Shown: piece after piece, positions 45,461 to 56,639 of the stretch | Layout of the letters: every line of letters begins with the position of its first letter | How positions within the stretch are numbered: the first letter of the stretch is position 1 | From: Platerodrilus igneus | Taxonomy: Eukaryota > Arthropoda > Insecta > Coleoptera > Lycidae | Length of the DNA: 64,000 bases | Assembly (NCBI GenBank): GCA_036346225.1 | Contig: JARFIW010001082.1 | Location: 1,178,001-1,242,000, forward strand | Reading direction: 5' to 3' | The notes under the pieces: model-generated | What the model was told of the DNA's origin: nothing | The model's input: only the letters and a program-made list of their open reading frames with translations | Databases searched by the model: none | Program-made: the position numbers and the translations under genes

Positions 45461-45699
45461 CTTAGAAATTTTTATTATTATCGTTACTGATTGTTGTTAG
45501 TTTTTTTTTAATTTTACTCTGCAAGCTTGTAATTTAAACAGGCAAAAATTTCAGAGGCTAAATACATATGGCAACGCAAAGTAAGCTTTAAATTCGTAAT
45601 TCTTATGCCAAAAACCAACTAAAGTGATTCTACCAAAACTTTCGAAATTGTATAGGAATTTCATAATAATTTTTCAACTTTGAACACCCTGTATCTCTA

Positions 45700-47180
45700 A
45701 GTCCAGCGCCATTGGTGTAAATCATGTTGGGCTAAATCGTAGTATTTTGGTGTCTAGTATGGATCACTTAATATAAATGGTTTAATTAATGAGATTAGTA
45801 CAATTAATAAAAATATTATTATAATTCATATCGTAACTTTAATAGTAAAATAAGGGTGAAATGGAACTTTATCAATATGCCTTAGAGATTGCCCATTCTT
45901 AATGAATCACTCTGTACTTGGAAAAATATTTTCCTAAGCGAAATACAAAGTGCAACATTATTTTAATTGACTAAAGTAATTGGAAACAGCTGTCGGCATT
46001 AGACTAATTCAAAGTTTCAAAGTAATCATTCTGGGCAAACAAATCAATTACACGGAACCGATGTGGGAGAAATTGAAACCAAACGCATGGCTGCTACTCA
46101 GATAGAGGGATTTGTGATGGCAATACAGAATAACATAATTGAAACAAAAGCTTAAGGATTCTCGTGCTGAGTGTGGTAGCTCAGGATTATGTGAAACATT
46201 CAGAAGCAACGATTACTCCACGCAATGTACTACCACCTACGAACGAGAAAGTAGGAAAAGCATAATTCATTAGTGCTTTTTACAAAATATAAATTGGTAA
46301 ATTATTGTTCTCTAACAACTGTTATACTTGTGAACTGAAGTCATGGATTTTGTAACGTACAATACAAATACAAATACAATATACATTTCAAAATGCAAAA
46401 CGGAACGTTTACCAAATCTTGTATACATCTGTAGAGAAGTGCGATTTTTTTTTAGCGTTTCTCTTGACTCAAATGTACAGTATATACAATACACATAACG
46501 TTTTCTACAACTTAGAAAAGTTAAGTAAATCGCACTGCATAATACTGTATAAAGTGTCCAACACTTATACATGGGCGGAAACTAATTTCTGCGAGTGGAT
46601 GGCAAGTTACTGTCAACCCTTATTCAAATAAAGCTTACTTTTATTTAGATTTATACATATGCTCTATATGAAAAGTATAAGATTGTTACTTATTCTGTAC
46701 ATGGCGGGCATTGGACAATTTTTGCAAAACATCAAACAATAATTATATTAAACTCTTGATAGTAGATAAATGTTTAAATATTTAAGTATTGTAGCATAAG
46801 GAATGCGGACAACGGAGACAGAGAGTGGTTAACGTACCGCGTCAGAAATTGTGAACGCGGCAAAATAACCTTAAAAATTTTATACCAAAATCCAAAGTCC
46901 GGTATAGTCATACTTATGAGTAATTACTAAATTGAAGAGGAATTGACGGCGATGCATAAGTAGACGTGCATGTAATCGCTCTAGCGTAAAAAATGATGGT
47001 AGTTTGTTGAAGTATTACCCTAATTTGTTATATTTAATTTGTTATTACTTGTGTAACACTTTGCCCTCAAATTTGAATCATAATAAGCGGCCGTCTCCTG
47101 TTTATCAGTTAAAAACTAGTTGTAAAATTTGTTATTTGACATGTCACTATGAGCCAAAAAAGACGTACAAGCACTAGCTA
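45700..47180. other. No recognised gene
   Basis: No convincing open frame. The short overlapping frames at 46312-46631 on opposite strands are chance. Confidence 0.45.
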
Positions 47181-47249
47181 GTTTATTTAAGGTAAGAATG
47201 TACAACTTTGAATCTGAATTACACGCCTCGTTAAGAAAATAATATCCAA

Positions 47250-47470
47250 CAACTGGTCGATAGTTTTGCAAATTTTAAAACTGATATGATTAAGGCTATT
47301 TGACAACTAAATGAACAATTACATGTTATGGAAATTAAAGTGAACGATGTTGAAAACTACTTCAGGCGTAACTACGTGTTGCTACATGGTGTACCAGACG
47401 AGGAAGGTGAAAAACTTGAAAATATTGTATTGAATATATTTGAAAATAATTTATTAGTGTACATGGTTCA
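47250..47470 (+). pseudogene. LINE ORF1-like fragment
   Basis: IKVNDVENYFRRNYVLLHGV, followed by PDEEGEKLENIVLNIF, resembles the junction between coiled coil and RNA-binding domain of L1-type ORF1 proteins (E-x3-RRN-hhhhGh). An upstream stretch in the same sense is helical but carries stops. Only this part is recognisable. Confidence 0.4.
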
Positions 47471-47489
47471 ATCAACGGCGATTAATAAT

Positions 47490-47790
47490 ATCCATCATCA
47501 TCATTTTGTTTTCGACCTTACTTAAGGTCGGTTTCACGCAGCTCTAACTTCTTTTCTATTCTGTGCTAATCTAAAAAGTTCTACATACCCTTCACAACCT
47601 AAATTTCTAATAATTTGACTAATATAGCTTGGTCTGGGTCTTCCTATACTCTTCTATTTTTTTTTTATCTACCAAGCTCTACATAGATATTAACAACCTG
47701 ATGGTTGTTAAAGAACTTCAACATGTTTACATAATACCCATTTAAACAGCCCTGTCGAACACCATTTCTAATCTTAGTTTCCTTTTCTGT
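47490..47790 (-). pseudogene. 3' end of a second RTE-like LINE family
   Basis: Minus strand ending in (ATG)n (ATCATCATC run at 47490-47505). The translation, with stops, gives RKTQTKLY and VELFRLAQNRKE-like ORF2 C-terminal sequence. The 3' untranslated part differs from the 16764-19310 family. Confidence 0.5.
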
Positions 47791-48257
47791 CATCAAATTT
47801 AATTATAATACGGGGAATATAGCCATAGCACTGCAGAATAAATAGGGGAAAGCTGGATTTTTACATGGACCTTTCTTTAGGGTTCTAAACAATATTACAA
47901 AGATCCCCTTTGATACATGCGCTGTTTAAATTGTTATGCAAGGTCAAAGGTCACGTAAAACTTTTTTCGCAAAAATTTCGTTAATGGTCATTTTTATCGA
48001 AAAAATAGTAGTAATCAAGTTTGTAGTTTAGAAAATTACCTACAAAAAACCTATTATTCATTTTTTCTATAAGACTAACGGTTTTGGAGGAAATTCGATT
48101 TAATAGTTATAGCGTACATTTTACTCATGATATATGTGTATTTCTGTTGCACACTATGATTGATAAATATTGATTTACTTAAATAATAAGTTATAAATTT
48201 TTTTTATTAAAGAATAATTATTTTAAGAATAGCATTAAATTATATTTGTTTATTTAT

Positions 48258-51058
48258 TCATCATCATTAGGTCTTCAGTCCTGGAACTGGTTAGACGCGT
48301 ACCATCATTGTTTCCTATTCTGAACTAACCTACAGATTTCCCTGAAACTTGCACAGTCTGCATTTATCACTATCTGATCTAGGTCTACATCTACCTATTT
48401 TTCCTATCTCTGCTTGAAACATATCCCATACTATTCCCCAAAAATGCCTTAGAACTGTAACGAGCATTTTTGTACCTTAACATTTTTTTTTACGCTTTTT
48501 CTCAATTAGTTAATACCTTTCTGCAATTACTATTTCTACATTTTATATTTATTGGTATAAAGTAAATACTTCCGCATAGGTTTCAGAATTGTATACAATT
48601 TAACTCGTGTGTATTAATTAAAGTAGATAATTTGAAGATTGATTTTCATTAATAAATAAATTACTTTCCAACTTATCGGAAATGATAAACCGTGGTAATT
48701 AATTATGTAGATATGAGTGCTGCATTCATTTATTGGAGGTCCCTTATGTGGATATACGAGTCGAGTTGATAGGCGATAAGCGGTTGTAATAACAACGATT
48801 TTATATCTACAGACGAGAGTGTTGTTTTGTTTTTCGTTTCTATATGTGAATTGCGTTAAAAGTGCTGCACGACACGACTCGATTTTAGTTGTTTTTCTTG
48901 TGAAGTAAAAGTTATTTTTTTAACTGTAGAGCAGTGTAGTTCTGATGACTTTGAAGGAGGTATGCTTTTGTATGTAACGTGTTGGATTGACAAGAAGTGC
49001 GGTGGTAATAACAACGAGTTGTTATGAACAGATGGGTAGTCGGTTTTTGTTCTTGGTTCCGGTAGGTTAAGTACTTTGAGTGATATGCGTTGCTTTGCTG
49101 ATTGTGTCTTTAGTTGTTTTTCTTGTAAAATAAAAGGTTTACGGAACATTGACTTAGTGATTACGCGTTGCACGACAAATTGTTTTTGTTGCTTTTCTGT
49201 TAAAAATAAAAGTCGTAGAACTTGGAAAACCCGACCGCACGTGGTTGTTGTTACGGAAGATTGACTTAGTGATACCGTCGCTTTACTAATTGTGTTTTTT
49301 TGTGGATTTGTCTTGCTATATTTGAACTGTGTGCGATCTAGTTTTCGTGGCCTCCTTTTTCTTATCAGAGTAGTGCATACTTTGGTCTATTCAAACACAG
49401 TTTTAAAACTTAAGTGTTTCTCAAAATGGTGATACAGTTGTAGCAGGTTTAGTAGAGAAAAAAAAGAGGTTGCTTCTTATGAACAGGTATCTGATTCACT
49501 TGTAAAGACAGTTTGGTACTGTAGTTCCTGAATTTTCTAACCCCAACGAATCTAAAATAGATCTTTGTTTGCGCGAATTTGGTTATGCAAAAGCATTAGC
49601 TTTTCCTTTGTTACCATAGGTAGCAAATAAAACGCTTCACGTTACTGTTAGTTTAATGCATTACGTCGTGCCTTGAAAGCCCGTGACTCTAAATATTTAT
49701 TACTATTTTTCTTTACAATTTGTGTTACAAAATCTTTCAAAATTATTGTCTCAGGAAATAGAATTAACAAGAGATTTATCGATGTTACGTAGTTCCACCA
49801 GCATGATAATGTCTGCTGCTAACACCAGTGAAATACGTAGGCGTGATTAGTGTAAAGTGTGAGAAATTCCATCCACACCCTCACAGTCAAGGGTGCAGTG
49901 CTTCGTTAGTGCAGGACATCGGGAATCCCACATTCAATTGCGAGGAAGCGTTGCTGAAGGACTGTTTGTAAGTTGAACTATTTCCTACTTGTTTTTACTT
50001 TAAATACCTGTCTGTTGCTTTGTCATACCTTTGGCGTTCTGATACCTTTTACCATAGACTTGCATGCTATTATAAATAAAAGAAAAAAAAAGAAAAATCA
50101 ATACTACTGGACTACTCATATTAATTGTGTTTACCTCTTTATATTTTGTTAAAATTTTATCTGCTTTATGTCTAATTGGTGTGTGAGGAAACGTTTCTGC
50201 TACTCCCCAATATTACCTCACTTTGTACTAAAGATTTGTTATATTGCTTTTAACGTTGTTATATTATATAGATTATCCCAACAGTTTTTTTTTATTCTAC
50301 AAAGTACTGAACAATTATACTTGAGCCGTATGCTATGCTTTTTCTTTGTTTCAGGTTTGCAGGACTAATTTGTTTTTTTTCAGGTTTACTATTCTAATTT
50401 TTCTATTGCAGGTACTGTTACTAATTCCTTACAGCCGCATACCTTATGTGTTGGTCTGCTTTCTACAACCCCCCCTACTCTCCGATTGAGCCGGGTCATT
50501 TCTTTGTTTTTCTTTGTGTTACGTACGGCCACGAGCCAACGTAGCATAAATTTGACGAACCAACGTGGCTGCCCCGATAATAACGTCACAGAACGTATTC
50601 CGACTTCTATTTTTCTTTTTCCCCAGATATCCTTGTTTCCCTACTATTTCTATAACCTATTTGTTATTATCTTTGTCTGTCCATGCTATCGTCCTCATAC
50701 ATCTGAAGCACAGCATTTCAAAAGGCTGCTACCGTTTTTCTGTCTGCGTTTCAGACTGCCCGTATTTCATAGGCATACTGTGCTGTGCTCCACACATATG
50801 CTTTCAATAATTTTCTTCTTGTTCTATGTTTGTTGTCTATCCTCATAGGCGTTGTTCTTCCTTGATAGATGCAGTTCGGTCAACTTCTATTGTTTTACAG
50901 TTATATACCCTATTTCTCCGACCTTCAGTGGTTATGAAGGGAGGTAAGCAGCCTGTGGCTGCCAAGTTCCCCCAACACTTAACCATTTACCGATTTAATA
51001 TATTTTCCAATATATCTTTCGCACAGTCAACATTAGTTGCAGATATTTCGCAACCAAC
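48258..51058 (-). mobile_element. Second copy of the rearranged RTE-like LINE 3' region
   Basis: 48258-48455 matches 16776-16975, including the CATCATCATTA tail and TCTTCAGTCCTGGAACT. 50591-51058 matches 16972-17330 plus 17641-17745. The two parts are separated by the 2.1-kb insert at 48456-50590. Right of 51058 begins the nuclease-like gene. Confidence 0.8.
48456..50590. mobile_element. 2.1-kb insertion with LTR-like ends, possibly a solo LTR
   Basis: Begins TGTAACG and ends CGTCACA (6 of 7 inverted match, TG...CA type). It is flanked by GAAC (48452-48455 and 50591-50594), or AGAAC if the ends are shifted by one. The insertion is confirmed by comparison with the uninterrupted copy at 16960-16990. 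No long open frame is present, and no similarity between its two ends was seen, so a solo LTR or an unknown non-coding element fits better than a full LTR retrotransposon. Confidence 0.65.
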
Positions 51059-51069
51059 AACCAACAACG

Positions 51070-54000
51070 AAAAAAAAGAGAAGGAAAAACGACAAATATT
51101 CGCCGTAAAATTCACCATGTCTCGACGCTTATTTTTAAAAACAACGTACTTGAGATAGCAGAAAACCGTCATGATGACGCTGCTAAGGCAGTTTTACGAC
51201 GAATTATTTACGAACACGATCTGGTCGCTGCTGAGGCTCGATATCATTCTGACTGTTTTAAACATTTTATGAAACCTACCATGGGTGGTACAGTTGGTCG
51301 TCCCGAAGATAGTAGAGTATCAGTAGCAATGGACAAAATATACTCATTTATTGAGAATAATGATGAATCTCAGTTTACTTTAAATGAATTAAAAGATTTG
51401 TGCAAGGATTATATTCCAGATGACAAAACTATTAAAAGTAAACTTGTCAATAAATATGGTAAAAAAAATTATTATTACAACTAAATATACCTCTTTAACT
51501 GTTATTTGTTTTCTGGACACACAATACGATATTTTAAACAAAGCTTGGTATGACAACAGAAAACATAATGAAGCAGAAGAACGTCTTCGAATAATAAAAA
51601 CAGCTGCAGCAATTATTAGGGAAGATATTAGATCAGTAATAGTAAATAATGAAAATTATCCTCCTCCCAGCAAAATGTTCGAGAATATGAATGACGAAAT
51701 TCCAAATTCTCTGACGATTTTATTAGAATAAATAATTTTAAAAAATCGGAGATATGCAGTGGATCGTCTTAAACTAAAATGCACTGCTATTAGTCATGCC
51801 ATTCTGACAGCTGTTCGTCCAAGATTATTTATATCGCAATTGCAACTTGGTCTAGCGATATTTTGTCACCGACGATTTGGTTCCAAACGGCTTGTAGACG
51901 TATTATCATCCTTCGGAATGTGTGCATCATACAAGGAAACAGTCAAATATGAATCAGCAACAGTTCACCACCCCCAGCCATTTATTTTACCACCAGAAAC
52001 TGGAGCTTTCTTACAATATGCCGCTGATAATGCTGATATAAATGTCTATACACTTGATGGTTATAACACTCTTCATATAATGGGTATAATTCAAATTTTA
52101 ACACCTGCTAGTGCAATTGCAGCTGATAAACCAATATCACGTTCTAATGTCATTCTCAGTACAAGCGATATTGCGGCAAAAGCTAAAGTCCCAGTGCAAA
52201 TTTATGAAAATAATGGTGTTATAGGATTAAGTAAAATTACGGTGGAAAATATTTTGGACGAAAATATAACTGTTTCTATGCTCCGAAAGATTGATATATT
52301 GTGGATGACGAAAAATGGAGTAATATCTCAGAGCTGCCAGGTTGGAGTGGATATATAGAACGTTTGACGTTGCAAAATCGTAATTTTTCTACATCTCGAA
52401 TTCTTTTATTACCATTTATTCATGAACCAGCAAGTAACTATAATACTGTTTACTCGACATTACTACGCGCCCTGGAGAATGCAAAAAAATATGGCCACGA
52501 AGAATGCATTATTACTTTTGACCAGTCTTTATATGCAAAGGCACGAGAAATTGTTGCAGCAGCTTCTCAAAAATTACCATTATTAAAAATTATTGTAAGA
52601 CTTGAAGGTTTTCATTTAATTATGTCTTACCTAGGATCGATTGGTTATATTATGCAAGGAAGTGGACTTAAAGAAGCTCTTTCCATTATTTATGCACCTA
52701 ATTCTTTTGACAAAATGTTGAATGGGCATGCTTATTCTAAAGCTGTCAGAGGTCATTCATTAATCCATTTGGCTTTGGCAATAATTATATCGAAAGATCT
52801 TACTATTGATGAAGACTTGGACTCGACTCTTCGTACTACTATCGACGATGTGATGAATGGAACTATATCGTATGATGACATTGAAAATTGTGATAATAAT
52901 GCTGAAGATTTACTTAATAAATTCAATAAAAGTTTACAAGAATATGAAGAAAGAGGTGCCACTTCAAAATTATGCGTACGATATTTTTGTATGGTGTCAA
53001 TTGCAAAGAGTATATAAGAGCTGAACGAATGGGAGATTGGCAAGCACATTTAAATAGCGTTAGACAAATGCTTTCATATTTTCATGCATCTAGCCATTAT
53101 CCTTATGCTAAATCCGCACACTTATATCTCCAAGATATGATGAAGTTAGAGCAGTCTATGGATCCGCTTGTTTTTCAGAAGTTTATTCCGGGATTCTTCA
53201 CTGCTCGAGGCAGTGATAAATTTAGTTGTGGAACTTGGTCTGATATGATCATTGAACAGTCTCTCATGAAATCGATGAAAACTGACGGAGGTGTAGCACG
53301 AGGGAGAAGCACACAAGAAAGTGTTTTAAGCAAATGGGCTTATGGCATGCATGCAATGATTAGTGTGTCCGAAGGTTTGAAGTTCTTATTAATGTATCAA
53401 TGGATACAACAGATCAGCATGTAAATGCAAGGGATTCACGCGTAAAAAGAGATAATGAAGACGTAAAAAAATTAATTCAATGGTTTTCTTGTTATAATCC
53501 CTTTCCAGTAGTTTCGAAGCTAATGTCAATATTAAGTGGAGTCGTCGGCGATGATAGAATAAATTGTCACAATGCTTATGAAGTGGGTCTTGTTACAGTT
53601 ACAAACATGATTGGTCAAAAATTTGATAGCATCAAATTAAAACGTGCTGACAGAGTACTTCCTCTTTTAACAGTATCCAGCTCTGTGAAAGTTCACAATG
53701 AAGAAGTACTTATCGATCCTTTATTATTATTTCAACGTATAAGTATTACAAAACGATTTGACGATCAACTTCAAAAATTTTTGAAGTATGAATTAGCTCC
53801 ATTCCCATTATCACTCTTCGACGAGAATGGAATGCGTAAAAATCAAAAATCTGCTATTTATAAATGTTTTCAACCAGTAAATGTTGAATTAGATACCTCT
53901 AATGTTACTTATATCATCGATGGAGGATTTCTTTTACACCGTGTTGTATGGAATAAAGGAGAAACATTCGATACAATTTTTAATGCATATGTTCATTATG

Positions 54001-55242
54001 TACTTAAATATTATGATAATAACGTTATAATTGTATTTGATGGATCTTCAAAAAAACGTCAAAGCTGGTGAACAATGTCGTCGAAGTGCAAAAGTTTCAT
54101 CATCTACTGATATTCTCTTCGATGAATCCATGACTATTTCAACAAGTCAAGAAAAATTTTTTGGGAATGCAAGCAACAAGCATAGATTTATTTCTATATT
54201 ATATGAAAAATTTAAAACTGCTAATATTAATGTAAAACAAGCTCGATCTGATGCTGATGTTCTCATCGTTGAAACAGCAATTGAAGAATCCGGCAGGAGA
54301 ACAAGTATCATCGTAGGTGAAGACGTAGACTTACTAGTATTATTGATTGCACGAACGCCTAGTGATAAAATCATATATTTTTTAAAACCTGGGAACGTAA
54401 AAGTACAAACAACAATTTATTCTTCACAAAGCTTAAGTTTGTATCCTAAGTGTAGAAATCACATTTTATTTTTACATGCAATGACCGGTTGCGATACTAA
54501 ATCAGCTTTTTTTCACAGAGGTAAAATTAACGCCTTTAAATTATTTGAAAAGAATAAGGAATTATTTAATTACACCAATGTCTTCACTCAGAAACAATGC
54601 TCTCCTGATGTGATTTTTGATCATGGCATTCGTTTTCTACTGGCTTTGTATAAAGCACCAATGAAAGAAGTGTCTGTTGATAATCACAGATATTTGACGT
54701 TTGCGAAATTAACGCAGTTCAAAAAATCTGTATATTTATCGTCTCTCCCGCCAACATCTAGTGCTGCTCAACAACATTTATATCGCGTTTACTACCAAGT
54801 GCAAGTATGGCTTGGCAACGACCTCAACCCTCTAGACTGGGGATGGATATTGCAGGAAGAAATTTTAGAACCAGTTAAAACTCTTCTTCCACCCGCTCCT
54901 GATAGTTTACTGAACACTATTTTTTGTAATTGTACGAAGGGATGTACCTTAAACTGCGGTTGCAGGAAAGTTTGGTTGTACTGTTCACCAGTTTGTGGTA
55001 ATTGCCATGGTCAGGATTGTTTAAACGTATCACCTGATGCGCTTAATGACGCTACTAATGACGAGCCTGCTGAGGATATAGATCCATCGTGTTTCTTGAC
55101 TAAAACTATGGAAATATATGAACCAGAGGAGGATGAAGACAATGAAGAGATGGAGATGATAAGCAAAATAGAGTCAAGAAGAACAATAAAAATAATTGCA
55201 TCTATGTTGGATGTGTTGTCTACCACGGAAATAAATCTGTAA
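51070..55242 (+). pseudogene. Large nuclease-like gene (XPG/FEN-type core, Cys-rich tail), broken copy
   Basis: A roughly 1380-residue protein is spread over three frames (51137-51484, 51420-52358, 52301-53017, 52972-53424, 53400-54071, 54031-55242). The C-terminal third carries marks of a flap-endonuclease-like fold: YIIDGGFLLHRVVW and VIIVFDG (about 53910-54045), ARSDADVLIVETAIEE and IIVGEDVDLLVLL with acidic residues (about 54240-54345), and LHAMTGCDTKSAFF resembling the helix-turn-helix after the core. A Cys-rich block of the CNCxKGCxxxCGC type follows (about 54925-55020), then an acidic end. The N-terminal two thirds match no domain I can name. A stop at 51729-51731 and about five frameshifts break it; the N-terminus is abutted by a LINE. 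Similar multi-copy proteins occur in arthropod and cnidarian genomes, function unknown. Confidence 0.7.
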
Positions 55243-55398
55243 CGTCCATTGGACATTATACAGCGTACATACGTAATAATGCTAAATGGATTCATTATGA
55301 CGACTTGTTACGTAAGCCAAAGACAGTTTGCGTTGAACCAAAACCAAATGTACATTTGTGTATCTATGTAGAAACATTAATAGTATATTGTGTAGCAA
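55188..55398 (+). pseudogene. Ubiquitin-specific-protease-like C-terminal fragment
   Basis: Frame 3, overlapping the end of the nuclease-like gene in another frame. CIYVGCVVYHGNK is followed by SIGHYTAYIRNNAKWIHYDD, which matches the His box of C19 ubiquitin proteases (GHYTAY ... W-x-x-[FY]DD). It ends at a TGA after VASV. The Cys box is absent, so it is either a fragment or the end of an adjoining gene. Which of the two it is cannot be told from this window. Confidence 0.55.
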
Positions 55399-55512
55399 GT
55401 GTGTGAAGTCACATTTTATACACGAGTGAAGAGTTTGCAACACAATCTGCAAGCGAGTGTTGCAATCCGAACGAGTGTATAAACTGACTTCACACACGTG
55501 TTGCACACTACT
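55390..55512. repeat. Imperfect palindrome, about 55-bp arms
   Basis: The left arm around GTGTGTGAAGTCAC ... TTATACAC and the right arm GTGTATAAACTGACTTCACAC pair with scattered mismatches; the loop is near AATCTGCAAGCGAG. It looks like a small foldback or MITE-like element. No target duplication was identified. Confidence 0.7.
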
Positions 55513-55854
55513 CTTTTTCTACGACATTATATTAAAATGCATTTTTTAATACGTAATAATACACGGGAGTAGAAAAACTGTTGTGAAATACATTACACCA
55601 AAATCTTGGCAAATATATGACATTTTTTTTATTATTAAATGCTATTAATATTTTATTATAAACATGTACTCCTTAATATAACTTATATGTTTGTTCTCGT
55701 TGTGGTTGGTAAGATATTCTTTTCGTTAGGTAAAAGCCACGTAGATTTTATAGGTATATACATTTATTGGCGTATCGTTCCATGACAAAAGATCCCTGTC
55801 AAACATATCCATTCATAAATTCTTTCTTATTTTTGTAATGAAAAGGATGACTGC

Positions 55855-56200
55855 TATATGGTCAGAACAAAAAGTTAGCTATATGGAACAAAAAATAAAA
55901 ACTATATTTACTCTTGTTCATACAGTAAAAACATCAATTTTGTGAGAACCGGTGGCTATGGGAGACTTATAATGCAGAACTATGTTTTTTAAACTTAGAA
56001 CAGCTCAGAACAAAAAGTTAGCTATTAGAACAGAAGAGGAAGGCTATGGTTACTCCTGACGATATAGTAAAAACATCAATTTTGGGAGAACTGCTGGTGA
56101 TAGGAGATTCATACTGCAGAACTATGTTTTCTAGGCTTAGAACAGCTCAGAACAAAAAGTTATCTATTGGAGCAAAAAGGGAAAGGTATGTTTACTCTTG
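55855..56200. repeat. Tandem repeat, roughly 155-bp unit
   Basis: At least two copies plus a partial copy. Shared landmarks are CAGAACAAAAAGTTAGCTAT (55863, 56007, variant near 56148), ACATCAATTTTG (55930, 56073) and GCAGAACTATGTTTT. Confidence 0.8.
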
Positions 56201-56220
56201 GCCCGGTAGTCTTGTTTGTC

Positions 56221-56635
56221 TAAAATTGTATTTTTCCGTTTTTTTGAAGAACCGTTTAGAAACGGAATTGTGCTTTTGGAACAATGTTTGGAACTACTAC
56301 AACAATCTTAATCGAGGGCCAAAATTTCGATTTTTAAAAAATGGGGTGTCAACAAAAACGTGTTTTTAGTCCGTTTTTTTGAGGAATCGTTCAGATACGA
56401 AATTGTGTTTTTGGAACAATGTTTGGAACAACTAGAACAATGTTAAGCGATAACCAAGACCGCGATTTTCGATAGATAGGGTGCCAGTAACAAAATGGGT
56501 TTTTTCCAAATTTTTGAGAAATCTTTTGGTATAAAATTATGTCGAATTGGAACAATGCGGTACAAAATTACAACAATCTGGAACAACTTTCAAAATCATG
56601 ATTTTTAAAAAATGGGTTGCTAACTTCACACACAT
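56221..56635. repeat. Tandem repeat, about 140-bp unit, three copies
   Basis: Copies begin near 56221, 56360 and 56500. Shared landmarks are TTTTTTTGA-GAA-CGTT and GGAACAATG followed by ACAACAAT/AGAACAAT. The unit differs from that of the adjacent array. Confidence 0.78.
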
Positions 56636-56639
56636 CACT

